64,000 nt of DNA from Culex pipiens pallens (lineage: Eukaryota > Arthropoda > Insecta > Diptera > Culicidae): the NCBI RefSeq assembly GCF_016801865.2, contig NC_068937.1, forward strand, positions 116,785,068 through 116,849,067. The letters are read 5' to 3'. The notes beneath the pieces are model-generated. The model saw only the letters and a program-made list of their open reading frames with translations, did no database searches and was not told the origin of the DNA. Below are positions 13,273 to 24,956 of this stretch, one piece after another (position 1 is the first letter of the stretch; each line of letters begins with the position of its first letter). A program made the translations under genes and the position numbers.

Positions 13273-16200
13273 TCACACATTCCGCGCGGCAACATCCTTC
13301 GGCACGCACAGACACTCTCCCTGCAGCTTCTCGTGTATCCACGGCAAGTAGTTGACGATGCGGGTGTAGATTCCGGGCAGGTTCGGCCGGGCACAACCGC
13401 GACCCCACGACACCACTCCGATGACCTCCATGCTGCCCTCGCTGCCCATCTTGTGCATCGGGCCACCGCTATCACCCTGGTTGAGGGGAGTGGGAGAGAG
13501 AGATTTGCGTTAGTTTCTTTTAGATTAACTGGAAGAATCTCGCCGTATACTTACCTGGCAAGCATCCTTCTTTCCGTCGTGATAGCCGGCGCACATCATG
13601 TTCTCGGAGATCTTCTTGCTGCCGTAACCGGCTTCCAGGCACTGCTCCTGGGACCAAATGGGAACGACGACCGATCGCAGCGTCTTGGACGGAGGGCGCT
13701 TCTCCTCGATTCGTCCCCAGCCGGCAACGATTCCCAGCATTCCGGTGAAGTCGCGTTCATCTGAAGAAATATAATACAAAGATTGGTTGCTATATTTTTC
13801 ACGATTTCACGGTCATCCTTCATGGAGTTGATCATTACTTCCGTTCGGCAGACAAGCCGGCTGGATCGTCGGTCCGTAGCGCAACGGTTTGTCTAGCTCT
13901 AGCAGGGCGATATCGTTGTTGAAAGTGAAGATGTCGAATCCCTCGTGATCGATTATTCGCTTAACTCGTCGAAGTTCCGTGAAATCTTTGGCAATGTTGT
14001 GACCTCCGAGGTATACCTTGGAAAGGGAGGAAAAGGGTTGCGGATCAGTTAACAAAGTGCTGTTCTTGGTGGAAATTTAACGATTTTACCCGAATTTCGC
14101 TGGGTTCGAACGAGTTGACACAGTGTGCTGCCGTCACGAGGTAGTTCTTGGTCAGGACAGACGCGCCGCAGTACAGCTTTCCTTGGCGGAACAGCCCGGC
14201 AAGCCAGGGGAACTCGTGGGCTACCGTCTCCGCACCTCCGACGATTCGGTTTGATCGACCGTTGACGCCACAAACTGGAAAATGTGAAATGTTTGATCAA
14301 AACTGTTCCTTTCGGGGAGACTTCAACTGTAGTCAGTGGCGAACCTCAAATATTATAATAAATCCACAATCAAGCAATGGACATTCAACATAATGGTCAG
14401 TTCACACAAACACTACCAAGACCGCACCTAACCTTCCAGTTGCCCTTTTTCGTCTTCAAATCACTCATATGTCACTGACCATTGCCAATTACGCACCCCA
14501 AGGTAAACCGTCTGTTATGACACATCGATATCGTACCAATACAATCCAGAGGACAATCAACCAAACCGGACGACACTTTATCAATTCTTGCCCGGTTCGA
14601 TCACGTTGTGCACAACCACGCGCGCTGTTTCCTTGACTTCATCGAACCGACTGACTGTGCTGAACCAAGTGCCATGCGGGGCCGAGAAAGTTTTGTTATT
14701 TTGGCACAAGGTATTTAAATTATGTGCAGTCTCCCCCCGAAAATGCTGACGCAATGTGAGACACTCCCTCAAGTTAACTAACACTTGAAACAAAGTCATG
14801 AAACTTTAAGTACGTCATCAATTGTACAACTACTATCACAGATTTTGTGTAGATGTTTGGGAATGAACTTTGTATTGATTTTTCATTAATTTAATGTTTC
14901 ATTTCAATCGAAATAAAAAAAAAACCTTTTGTTTTAGATTTTGATGAAATTATGTGATAAAGTATTTTAACTATTATGACGGCTTTTTTTCTATACAAAT
15001 TGTGCTAAAAACGGATATACCACCCAACTTATTCCCGCCAAAATCCAACACAAAAACCTTCAATTTACTGCATACTATAAAGCAAAAGTAAAACCAGTCT
15101 CTGGCCTGGCACTCTCGTCGCAAAGTAAATGCATGCATAGCGCGCGCACTTTTGAACGAAAATCGGCCTAATTCCGAAAAGCCAACAGCCAAGTGCAACG
15201 AGGCGTCATCAAGTTATGGTGGTGAATTTTGGTGGGGGAGTTGCCTTTCCACACCACATGCACTCCCCGGAACAATCCAGTTTGGTGGCTGATCTGGCGC
15301 TACGGACGCGATAAAAATGTAAACAACGCAGTTTTATTTTTGGACGTCATGAACATGGGCGTGTTTCAATATTATATGTTACATTTTAAATGACTGAGTG
15401 TTATAGTAATAAAAATAAAGAAACACTTAACCCTCATCTAACCTTTTACTAAATTCGCATTTTGAGCTACTTTTGCTCCACAAAAAATGTTACTTTTCTT
15501 GTTTAATGTTGTTCTTAATTTTATTTCTAGTTTTTTTGTTCGTGATTCGATTATCCGAAGTCCCATACAAACCTTCGGATAATCGAACTTCCGATAATCG
15601 AAACTTCGGATAATCGACGTTTCGGATAATCGAGTCTGGACTGTATTTTAATATTCATTGAAAAAACTTGTTTTGTCGATTGTAAATTTCTCACATGGTA
15701 AAACGCTTTTTTATGCATTTTAAATCAAATGAAAACACAAAAAAAGAACACAACCATTTTTACAAATTTTGAATCTTGAACGAGATCGGTCGAAGTTTAA
15801 AGTAAAGAAAAACAGATATTTTCTGAACCTCATTGATATCTTGTAATTTTTATGTAGAAGCTAAAATGTGTTTAAGTCATGCTTGAGATTTTAAATTAAG
15901 TTTTTTTTTTATTTTGCATACAAATTGCAACAAAATGCGTTTAGACAATGTTTAAGGAATAATAAAAACTATTGCATACTTGAATGATATTGAAAACCAA
16001 AGCTATCCCAAGATTATTTTTTTTCAAAACATTGTGAAATAACCAAACTCGTTATTTGCAAAAAAATAAAAAAGCTAATTTTTTGAAAGATTTTTAAAAA
16101 TAAACATTGAAATTGTATTAAATTTGTAGATCAAAGCCTGCCTAGAGGTGTGTTTGGGTTGAAGAGGGTTTTTTACTTAATAGTAGACATTTGAAGCGAT

Positions 16201-18620
16201 CAATAATAAACTCATATTTATACACACTATTTCGATTATATCCAAGTGCAATCTATTTCAATATGCAAGTAGAAATTTTCTAGGAAAAAGATCTAGGATG
16301 GAGAAAATTACTCAATAACTATTCAACAGTCCACCAAACATAAACAAATAATGTCTCTGAGATACTCAGTGTTATGTTAGAGTTATTTTACCATCTGAAT
16401 CCAAAACAACGTCCAGATTCAATCAAATTAATGATTTTGGATAATTATAAAACGCACAACAAATTTCCCAAATAGTTCAAGATATTTTCGAGTTCAGTGA
16501 CCCTCTGGATTACAATTTCCCGGGTTTTTGGAACAGGGTTAAATCATCTTCAAAGATTTTGTATGGATTGTAATTTGGTTCGCAAAATTGTAATTAAAGA
16601 TTAATATACATCAAATAAGTGTAGATTTATACAGTCCAGACTCGATTACCTGAAGCCCTCGGAAATATGACCAAAAAATGCTCTACAATGATCTAATTTA
16701 TGTAATCCAAGATGGCGGCCGATATAGTGGTAATGTAGTACTGGGAATATGCATGAAAAATGCAATCAACCACTCGGTTTTGACTGATATGAGGTCGCTG
16801 AACTAAAATTTGAAGTTAGCAATACAAAACAAGAGATAAATATTTATTTCTGCAATTTCGCTGAGAAACTATCAACTTTTCCTGTCCTTCTGGAGAAACG
16901 AAACGGCCAGTGCTGAAAAGTTCTACTTTTCAACATTACTTTCAAAAATGTGTTCAGTAAATTCACCGTTCAAAACAAAAAAAAAATTGAAAAATGTTAC
17001 TTTTCGTAAAATTTTTAGGATGGAGAAAATTACTCAATAACTATTCAACAGTCCACCAAACATAAACAAATTATGTCTTTGAGATACTCAGTGTTATACT
17101 TTTCGTAACATTTTTCAATATTTGTTTTTGTTTTGAACGGTGAATTCACTAAACACATTTTTGACAAAAAAGAATCATTCAAGAAGCGTTTTTCGGAATT
17201 ACAAAAAATGTTGTAAGCAACTCTTTGCTAAACTTGATTTTTTCAGCACTTGTCGTATTTATCCAACTCGGTAAACCTCGTTGGATAAATGTACAACTCG
17301 TTCTGAAAATCTTCTTTTTACAATTCCGTCGTGAAACTATTTACTTTTCCTGTCATTCTTGAACGACGAAATAGCCTACTTTTCTGTACCAAAAATAACA
17401 GAATCGAATAGCAACACTTTTCAAAATAAATGCTGAAAAGTTCTACTTTTCAGCACTCAAACGGGTGCTGAAAAGTTGAACTTTTCAGCACTTGTTTCGA
17501 AACGTAACACTTTTCAACATTTTTTTGATTTAAACGATTTATTGACAAAATACATGAAAATTTGACTTAAAATTTCACTCAGTGTGTGTTTTTTGGAATT
17601 GCAAAAAATGTTGTATGGAACTCGTTGCAAAACTTGATTTTTTCAGCAATCTTCGTATTTATCCAACTCGGTGAACCTCGTTGGATAAATGTACAACTCG
17701 TGCTGAAAAAATCCTCTTTTTGCAACTTGTTGCATAAACTACTATTTTGCAACTAGTTGCATAAACTACTATTTCATGATTAGATTTTCAGCAGTTACTT
17801 TGAAATAATCGAATTATTGAACTTTTTTTCTAAGTTGATCTCAGTAAGCGCTTCAATTTTGTCAAGGTATAGCAGACTTGGGCTCCGTGGACATGCTCCA
17901 ACCGACAGAATGGTTGCTTAATGTAATTCCAAAGAATTTGTATGTAAAATCGATAACCATTCAGTTAGTGAAAATGAAGTTAAATTTGTCAAGCATACAT
18001 TTTGATCACGACAGAAAATTTTCAAAAAATATTAGCTTCTAGTTCTTCCCAATTTCGCCACGCTGCACTTCACTGGTCGAGTCGGCGCCGCCAAAACAGG
18101 GCCACGTGCACGAACCGTCCATCCTTCGCCCACATTAAAGCGCATCGCAGAAACCTTCACAACGCACACAACGTCGGTCGTCGCGGCGCGTTTGACAGCT
18201 CCAGAGTAAACTTGGCACAGAGAGCAAAAACTATCAACGTCCACGTCCACGCTGATGCGCTGCACTTGGGCCCAATCGTGTACCTTGTGTTTATTGCATA
18301 ATTAACAGTATGTCACATCATCGTCGCGGCACGTCGGACTTTGCAGTTGTTTACATTGTTAACCTTTCACTTTTTTTCACACAAACGCATACACGCAGCT
18401 GAAACTGAAGCCAATCCCGAAAAAATGCAACCTCACTGGAATGCGCGATCTTATCGGAAGGGACGATCCCCGAACTAGGTTATGTTTCACACACACGCAC
18501 ACGTGATCTTCTGGACCTACCACAATTGCACGACGAGCTGTCCAAACTTTTGTTGGCCGGAACTGCCACCGTTAGCCGGACCAACCAGAGCAAACTGGCC
18601 ACCACCGTCGATAGCTGCAT
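13273..18620 (-). CDS. Gene A: secreted trypsin-like S1A serine protease, five exons, 290 aa
   Basis: Exons (minus): 18620-18521, 14274-14090, 14016-13839, 13760-13555, 13476-13273; they sum to 873 nt, in frame to the stop. Exon 1 is only 33 codons: signal peptide about 1-22, then CNC. Its donor TGTG|GTAGGT is phase 1 and joins VCG to give CNCVCG. The activation site is R43-IVGG. Catalytic residues: H84 (TAAHC), D130 (NNDIAL), S226 (GDSGGP); D220 six residues before the Ser predicts cleavage after Arg/Lys. The C-terminus adds CLC (278-280). Other introns are phase 0 before V96, phase 1 in N155 and phase 0 before GDSGGP. No CLIP domain is seen. Expected to be secreted as a zymogen that cuts after Arg/Lys. 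The 4.2 kb first intron is inferred from matching phase and the cysteine pattern. The frame-shifted long ORFs across these exons are shadows. Confidence 0.88.
15545..15642. mobile_element. Solo terminal repeat of the ATTATCCGAAG element
   Basis: Contains tandem TTCGGATAATCGA units and ends GAGTCTGGACTG, in the same orientation as the right end at 880-980. The matching left end was not located upstream. Confidence 0.6.
16297..17096 (+). repeat. Direct repeat of about 78 bp, two copies 721 bp apart
   Basis: The block starting AGGATGGAGAAAATTACTC at about 16297-16375 recurs at about 17017-17096 with very few differences. The second copy interrupts hairpin family C, whose GTTACTTTTCGTAA motif lies on both sides of it. 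Confidence 0.75.
16850..17790. mobile_element. Hairpin-rich element, family C, copy 1
   Basis: Carries the family marks: AAAAGTTCTACTTTTCAG palindromes, GTGCTGAAAAGTTGAACTTT, TTTATCCAACTCGGTGAACC with its near-inverse CGTTGGATAAATG, and the end GCAACTTGTTGCATAAACTA. Other copies lie at 36.76, 45.20 and 57.42 kb. Non-coding. Confidence 0.65.
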
Positions 18621-18842
18621 TCTGCCGGAAGTTCTAGACGGAAATTCTGAGGGACACTTGTTTTTTTCTCACGAAAATGCGCGCCGCGCACCGAATTTGT
18701 TGACGATCGCACTCAAAATAACTGTACGAGATCGCGCCGTGTCGAAGCGCGTGTCGTGCCTTGGCGTCGTCGTTGGCGGGCAAACAGTGACAAGACACTG
18801 ATGTCAGTATTGTTCTGTGGCTGTGGAATTCAGCACGATCGT

Positions 18843-18850
18843 CTTTTATA
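18843..18850 (-). promoter_or_regulatory. Candidate TATA box of gene A
   Basis: TATAAAAG on the minus strand, about 225 bases upstream of the gene A ATG. An arthropod-type initiator TCAGT lies at 18802-18798, but at 50 bases it is further than the usual 30, so the start site is uncertain. GAGA-type tracts at 18955-19085 lie upstream. Confidence 0.4.
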
Positions 18851-19472
18851 CATAAGTTCATTTTGTGCACCCGCAAAAGGCGCGACAATACACAAATCCA
18901 GCAAACGTACATCACCAGAGGTGTTATAGTACACACAGACGCACGCACACACACGCGGAGAGGGAGAGAGGAAGAGAGGACGAAGTTTGGTGTTTCGCGG
19001 TAAAGCTCTCGGCGCACATCCTTGCGACGATGAGTCTCTTTAGCAAAAGCTCAGTTTTTAAGGAGTGAGAGAGTGAGAGAGAGAGAAGCGCCCGGAAGTG
19101 GGTGGAAAAGAGAGTGCGTGGTGAAGGTCACGCTCTCGTTGGGAATTCTCAGAAAACCGGTGATGATTAGAGAGAAGGAATGACATTTGAGTTCAAGTTT
19201 GACTGGCTTTTAATGACATTTTGATTGCCTAACTAATGAACCCATTATTTTTACAGTTCAAATTGTTCAATTTGGTCAGTAATAATAAACTCCAAATAAA
19301 AGAGGATTTTAGTCCGCCAACTCACACGAAATCGGAAAAAGTAGACAGTAGTTCGCCGAAAGTTTTTTTTACTGAATATAACATCAAAATAACTTATTTG
19401 AAAATATTTAACCTGCCCCCGTTTTTGCGGTATCCAAAACAAAGTATCACAGAAATAAATGAAAAAAAAACA
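18851..19472. other. Upstream region of gene A
   Basis: Holds AC-rich microsatellite (18930-18955) and GAGAGA tracts (18956-18980, 19065-19086), typical of insect promoter-proximal DNA. From 19200 it becomes AT-rich with no gene signal. Confidence 0.35.
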
Positions 19473-20824
19473 GGGTAATTCTCTACCAACTCACACGAAA
19501 TCGGGAAAAGTTGCCCCGACCCCTCTTCGATTTGCGTGAAACTTTGTCCTAAGGGGTAACTTTTGTCCCTGATCACGAATCCGAGGTCCATTTTTCGATA
19601 TCTCGTGACGGAGGGGTGGTACGACCCCTTCCATTTTTGAACATGCGAAAAAAGAGGTGTTTTTCAATAATTTGCAGCCTGAAACGGTGATGAGATAGAA
19701 ATTTGGTGTCAAAGAGACTTTTATGTAAAATTAGACGCCCGATTTGATGGCGTACTCAGAATTCCGAAAAAACGTATTTTTCATCGAAAAAAACACTGAA
19801 AAAGTTTTGAAAATTCTCCCATTTTCCGTTACTCGACTGTAAAAATTTTTGGAACATGTCATTTTATGGGAAATTTAATGTACTTTTCGAATCTACATTG
19901 ACCCAGAAGGGTCATTTTTCATTTAGAACAAAATTTTTCATTTTAAAATTTCGTGTTTTTTCTAACTTTGCAGGGTTATTTTTTAGAGTGTAACAATGTT
20001 CTACAAAGTTGTAGAGCAGACAATTACAAAAATTTTGATGTATAGACATAAGGGGTTTGCTGATTAACATCACGAGTTATCGCGATTTTACGAAAAAAAG
20101 TTTTGAAAAAGTTACTATTTGCAATTCTCTTTGTTTCGTCGTCCGTGTCTGTCGCGGGTGACCATGAACGGCCATGATCGATGACGACCAACTTTTTCAA
20201 AACGTTTTTTTTCGTAAAATCGCGATAACTCGTGATGTTTATCAGCAAACCCCTTATGTCTATATATCAAAATTTTTGTAATTGTCTGCTCTACAACTTT
20301 GTAGAACATTGTTACACTCTAAAAAATAACCCTGCAAAGTTTGAAAAAACATGAAATTTTAAAATGAAAAATTTTGTTCTAAATGAAAAAATGACCCTTC
20401 TGGGTCAATGTAGATTCGAAAAGAACATTTAATTTCCCATAAAATGACATGTTCCAAAAATTTTTACAGTCGAGTAACAGAAAATGGGAAAATTTTTAAA
20501 ACATTTTTAGTGTTTTTTTAGATGAAAAATACGTTTTTTCGGAATTCTGAGTACGCCATCAAATCGGGCGTCTAATTTTACATAAAAGTCCTTTTGACTC
20601 CAAATTTCTATCTCATCACCGTTTCAGGCTGCAAATTATTGAAAAACACCTCTTTTTTCGCATGTTCAAAAATGGAAGGGGTCGTACCACCCCTCCGTCA
20701 CGAGATATCGAAAAATGGACCTCGGATTCGTGATCAGGGACAAAAGTTACTCCTTAGGACAAAGTTTCACGCAAATCGAAGAGGGGTCGGGGCAACTGCT
20801 GTGTGAGTTGGCGGAGAATTACCC
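19473..20824 (+). mobile_element. Foldback element FB, copy 1, 1352 bp, TSD AACA
   Basis: Two arms of about 640 bp are inverse copies of each other around a spacer of about 75 bp near 20125-20190 (GTCTGTCGCGGGTGACCATG). The outer ends are GGGTAATTCTC and its inverse. AACA flanks both sides (19469-19472, 20825-20828), a 4-bp target duplication. The left sub-end has CACGAAATCGGGAAAAG while the right has AGCAG, so the arms differ near their tips and the element has an orientation. No coding capacity: the recurring peptide-length frames beginning MTPNFYLITV are by-products of the arm sequence. Confidence 0.88.
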
Positions 20825-20828
20825 AACA

Positions 20829-21102
20829 ATAAATTTATAATCTTGAAACTGCCTTTTCAAAATTCATTAAAAAAAATATTTTTTAGATAAATATTCATTC
20901 TAAATGTTTTCAAAGAACTGCTCATGTTTTATAAAATGAAAAATTGAGAAATATTTTAAACATGTTTTAATCTGCTAATTTTTTCAAGGAATTTATCATG
21001 CCAAACAAATGTAAAAACATTCAAAAATATATTTAAAAAGCATCTTCAAATTTTCTCATGGAGCTTTTCATGATCAAAATAACGCAAAAACTCATAGAAA
21101 TT
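20829..21102. other. AT-rich spacer between two FB copies
   Basis: No gene or clear repeat seen. Confidence 0.4.
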
Positions 21103-21791
21103 GGGTAATTATCTACCAATTCACACGAAATCGGGAAAAGTTGCCCTGACCCCTCTTCGATTTGCGTGAAACTTTGTCCTAAGGGGTAACTTTTGTCTCT
21201 GATCACGAATCCGAGGTCCGTTTTTTGATATCTCGTGACGGAGGGGCGGTACGACCCCTTCCATTTTTGAACATGCGAAAAAAGAGGTATTTTTCAATAA
21301 TTTGCAGCCTGAAACGGTGATGAGATAGAAATTTGGTGTCAAAGGGACTTATATGTAAAATTAGTCGCCCGATTTGATGGCGTACTCAGAATTCCGAATA
21401 AACGTATTTTTCATCGAAAAAAACACTAAAAACGTTTTAAAAATTCTCCCATTTTCCGTTACTCGACTGTAAAAAATTTTGGAACATGTCATTTTATGGG
21501 AAATTTAATGTACTTTTCGAATCTACATTGACCCAGAAGGGTCATTTTTTTCATTTAGAACAAAATTTTTCATTTTAAAATTTCGTGTTTTTTATAACTT
21601 CGCAGGATTATTTTTTAGAGTGTAACAATGTTCTACAAAGTTGTAGAGCAGACAATTACAAAAATTTTGATATATAGATATAAGGAGTTTGCTTATAAAC
21701 ATCATGAGTTATCGCGATTTTACGAAAAAAAAGTTTTGAAAAAGTTACTTTTTGCGTTTCTTTTTGTTTCGTCTTCCGTGTCTGTCGCGGG

Positions 21792-21946
21792 CACTAGCGT
21801 GCCCAGGGTGGGGCAACATGGGGCAGTTGCCCCACCATCCTCGGAAATTTGTTCTAAAATTGGGCAGGGGGTGTCCATAAACGACGAAATTTTTAAAACT
21901 CTAATATTTTTGCCCCACCTTCCTTGAGGACCTGGGCACGCTAGTG
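21792..21946. mobile_element. hAT-type MITE, 155 bp, TSD GTCGCGGG
   Basis: Perfect 16-bp terminal inverted repeats CACTAGCGTGCCCAGG / CCTGGGCACGCTAGTG, flanked by the 8-bp duplication GTCGCGGG (21784-21791 and 21947-21954). The duplicated bases belong to the FB spacer, so it inserted into an existing FB copy. An 8-bp duplication is characteristic of hAT transposition. Confidence 0.88.
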
Positions 21947-22038
21947 GTCGCGGGTGACCATGAACGGCCATGATCGATGACGACCAACTTTTTCAAAACT
22001 TTTTTTCGTAAAATCACGATAACTCGTGATGTTTATAA

Positions 22039-22254
22039 AAACGAAACTATTGGCACTACGCCCCCCGGGGCATGGCCTTCCTCTAACGTGGGATTTCTGC
22101 TCCAGCGCCTCTGACGAGACAGGAGAAACCGGGACCGACGTTTTACTTCACCATCCGATAGAAGCTCAGTGGATAAGGCGGGAATCGAACCCGCGTCTCA
22201 TAGCATCATCGGGATCGGCAGCCGAAGCCGCTACCCCTGCGCCACGAGACCCAG
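22039..22254 (-). mobile_element. tRNA-headed SINE, TSD CGTGATGTTTATAA
   Basis: On the minus strand it begins with a tRNA-like head: A-box-like GTGGCGCAGGGGTAGCGG and B-box-like GGGTTCGATTCCCGCC. A body of about 140 bp follows. A 14-bp duplication of FB arm sequence flanks it (22025-22038, 22255-22268), a sign of LINE-mediated retroposition. The same head and TTCTATCGGATGG body start occur at 60959-61207. Confidence 0.85.
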
Positions 22255-22774
22255 CGTGATGTTTATAAGCAAACCCCTTATGTCTATAAATCAAATTTTT
22301 TGTAATTGTCTGCTCTACAACTTTGTAGAACATTGTTACACTCTAAAAAATAACCCTGCAAAGTTAGAAAAAACACGAAATTTTAAAATGAAAAATTTTG
22401 TTCTAAATGAAAAAAATGACCCTTCTGGGTCAATGAAGATTCGAAAAGCACAGTAAATTTCCCATAAAATGACATGTTCCAAAAAATTTTACAGTCAAGT
22501 AACGGAAAATGGAAAAATTTTAAAAACGTTTTTATTGTTTTTTTCGATGAAAAATACGTTTTTTCGGAATTCTGAGTACGCCATCAAATCGGGCGTCTAA
22601 TTTTATATAAAAGTCCCTTTGACACCAAATTTCGTACCGCCCCTCTGTCACGAGATATCAAAAAACGGACCTCGGATTCGTGATCAGGGACAAAAGTTAC
22701 CCCTAAGGACAAAGTTTCACGCAAATCGAAGAGGGGTCGGGGCAACTGCTGTGTGAGTTGGCGGAGAATTACCC

Positions 22775-24183
22775 AATAATGTTTTCAAAAAACTGTTTGT
22801 TTTCTAAGACTGGTTTAGTTTGAAGAAGGCAAAAAATTGAGAAATTAGTTTTGAAAAATCAATTTATTTTTAAAGACTGAGCATGTTAAAAAATAATGCG
22901 AAGCAAGCTCATGTTTGACAGAATATAAAACAATTTTTTTTTCAAAGCCAATTTAGGCCGTTGCAAATATTTTTTGATGTTTATGTCCCTCGGCTCTCAC
23001 CAAAACCTAGAGGGGGAGATGTTATAGGCTCTTTTGAAAGAGCACACAATTTTGAACCAAACTGCATCAATAACTCGTAATCGATGAAAATGCATATGGG
23101 ACATTTATGCGATCAGGGGCAGTGGTTATGTTAGAAAACAATAATAATAATATCAGATGTTTTTTCAAACGAATACATCGACCCTTTGGTTATCGAACGA
23201 GTGTTTTTTTTAACTTATGCAAAAACTCCCAGAAATCAATAAAATCGTATTTTAATTGTCCAAACAACTGGTCATGTTTGTAAGAATACAAAAACTACAT
23301 AAATATTTTATTATTGTAACTGTATTTTAGGGCAAGGAAGTAATTTGTTGAGAAACCGACTTATGGAAATTCGGCGTCAAACGAACTTTTACGAAAAAGT
23401 GCTTATGAAAAAATGATTATTTTTTTACATTTCGATTCCAATTTTTTCTTGAAACTAATTAGTTTTAATTTTTGCTACCAAAAATAACAGTTTTTTTTCT
23501 AAAAAGGTTGAGCTATCAAATGTATTTTATCGGAAATTTCACTACAATATTGCATAAAAATTATCCTATTATGTGGCTCGTAAATTGATGAATTAGAGGA
23601 TTAAAAAAATGTAATGGAAGGCTCTTTATGTTTTGTTTAATTATTTTATTTATTTCTTTTGGTCAACTGTTTCTTTTTTTAAGAATCTCTAAATGCTTGA
23701 AACATCATAACAGTTCTGACAAAAATTTACACATTTTTATGAATCCAAGAAAATATTTTTTAAAGTTTGTTTTCCGATCTAAGGTCTCAACACCACTATT
23801 TGTCAAAAGTCAAAAGATTCTTATATGAATATAAATGCAAAAAATAAACGTTATACAAAAAACAATCGAGTGTACGAGGTTTCTTAAGCAACTGTTATGC
23901 CCTTTGATTTTATTTTTTTAAATGTATATGGGCTTTGATGAATTACAATTCTCAGATTTACTATCCCCGTTTCATTGAATCAAAATCCCACTGCCTTTAG
24001 ATATTGCTTAGGACATCGAAAACTAGCAGGTCGCTGAGTTTTTTCAGTTCATTTTTTGTCACTTTATCATACAAATTAAATTTTGAGTAAGAATTGTATT
24101 ATTATTTGTTATTCTGTTATAATGTGTTGCAAAAAAAAAGAAGAAAAAGAGTTTTTTCTCGATAGAACGCACACAGAAATGAT
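22775..24183. other. AT-rich intergenic DNA, nothing recognised
   Basis: No ORF with family signal; only short poly-A/T runs. Confidence 0.35.
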
Positions 24184-24187
24184 TTAA

Positions 24188-24952
24188 GAGCGAGTCCACG
24201 AGCAAAGCATACCCACCTCACCAATCTGCCTGAAATTTTCAGGGTTTGTTTGTACATATAAAACTAGCATCTGGCCAAAAAATGAGCACTCTAGGTCAAC
24301 GGGAAGTGGGGCAAATCGGGACACAAAGTTTGGTGGTTCAAAAACGTCTTAAAAAGGCTATAACTTAGGCAAAATCCAATTTAATTTCAAAATTCAAAAT
24401 GCATCTGAAAGGGCTTAAAAAATGCAACCAAATGCAGGAAAAAGCATCCCAATTGGTTGAATCTAAAGGGAGTTATTGGCATTTTAGTGAAAAAATAGCA
24501 TAATTTTCAAACTCAAATAAAAAAATGTTCCATCCAGATATCAACTTGCTTCGACCTGCAGCTTGAAGGGGACATCTGAGACTACCATCTGAGATTGAGA
24601 ACGCTTTGGGTAAGGCAGTTTAACGTATTAAAAAATAAACACTTTTTCTTTAAGTGATTTTTTTGGTTGTAAATTTTTGCTCGGGGAACCGCTTGGATCA
24701 AATTTTCCGGTGATAATTTCATGGTATTCGTGTTCCTGAGACAATTTCACATAAGAAACATGCATAATTTTTTTTTATTTTTATCAATTTCAACCATTTA
24801 AAAAATAAAGTAAAAAAAATCTTCGATTCACATTTATTGAAAATCTAGTTCGTTTCCAAGGATACTAGATGACACCAGAAAAAGGCAGATTCTTAATTTT
24901 TTTTAACTTTTATTTTTTAAAGGGTTAAAATGGATGAAAACTGGACTCGCTC
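24188..24952. mobile_element. MITE with GAGCGAGTCC ends and TTAA target site, 765 bp
   Basis: Inverted ends GAGCGAGTCC / GGACTCGCTC are flanked by TTAA on both sides (24184-24187, 24953-24956). TTAA duplication is typical of piggyBac- or Kolobok-mobilised elements. No transposase is encoded. A diverged relative lies near 6.7-7.25 kb. Confidence 0.75.
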
Positions 24953-24956
24953 TTAA

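Larger units (their letters stand above)
14275..18520. other. Intron 1 of gene A, repeat-bearing
   Basis: Non-coding between exon 1 and exon 2. It carries a terminal piece of the ATTATCCGAAG element (15545-15642), a left end of the same family (16633), a duplicated block of about 78 bp (16297 and 17018), and a family C hairpin element (about 16850-17790). Near 18030-18300, just downstream of exon 1, is a GC-richer stretch without a supported exon; it could be an intronic regulatory region. Confidence 0.5.
21103..22774 (+). mobile_element. FB copy 2, with two nested insertions and an internal deletion
   Basis: Same ends and arms as copy 1, in the same orientation. It is lengthened by a 155-bp element (21792-21946) and a SINE (22039-22254), and shortened by a deletion of about 70 bp in the right arm near 22633, where the GTTTCAGGCTGC block is missing. 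Subtracting the insertions with their duplications gives about 1279 bp, which accounts for the deletion. Flanks AATT and AATA match at three of four positions. Confidence 0.85.

Noticed and set aside
14049..14300. Minus-strand ORFs across gene A exons in other frames (also 13202-13408, 13596-13835, 34285-34626)
   Set aside because: Shadow frames of the real protease exons; the supported frame contains IVGG, TAAHC and GDSGGP.
20594..20806. A recurring frame beginning MTPNFYLITV (copies at 19491, 20594, 21121, 39074, 40176, 59033, 60126) that looks like a conserved protein family
   Set aside because: It is the translation of the foldback arm. It occurs once per arm, has no domain, and its conservation is explained by recent copying of the DNA.
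21628..21927. Recurring frames beginning MFYKVVEQTI or MMFISKPLMS
   Set aside because: Also translations of foldback arms on one strand or the other; no independent support.
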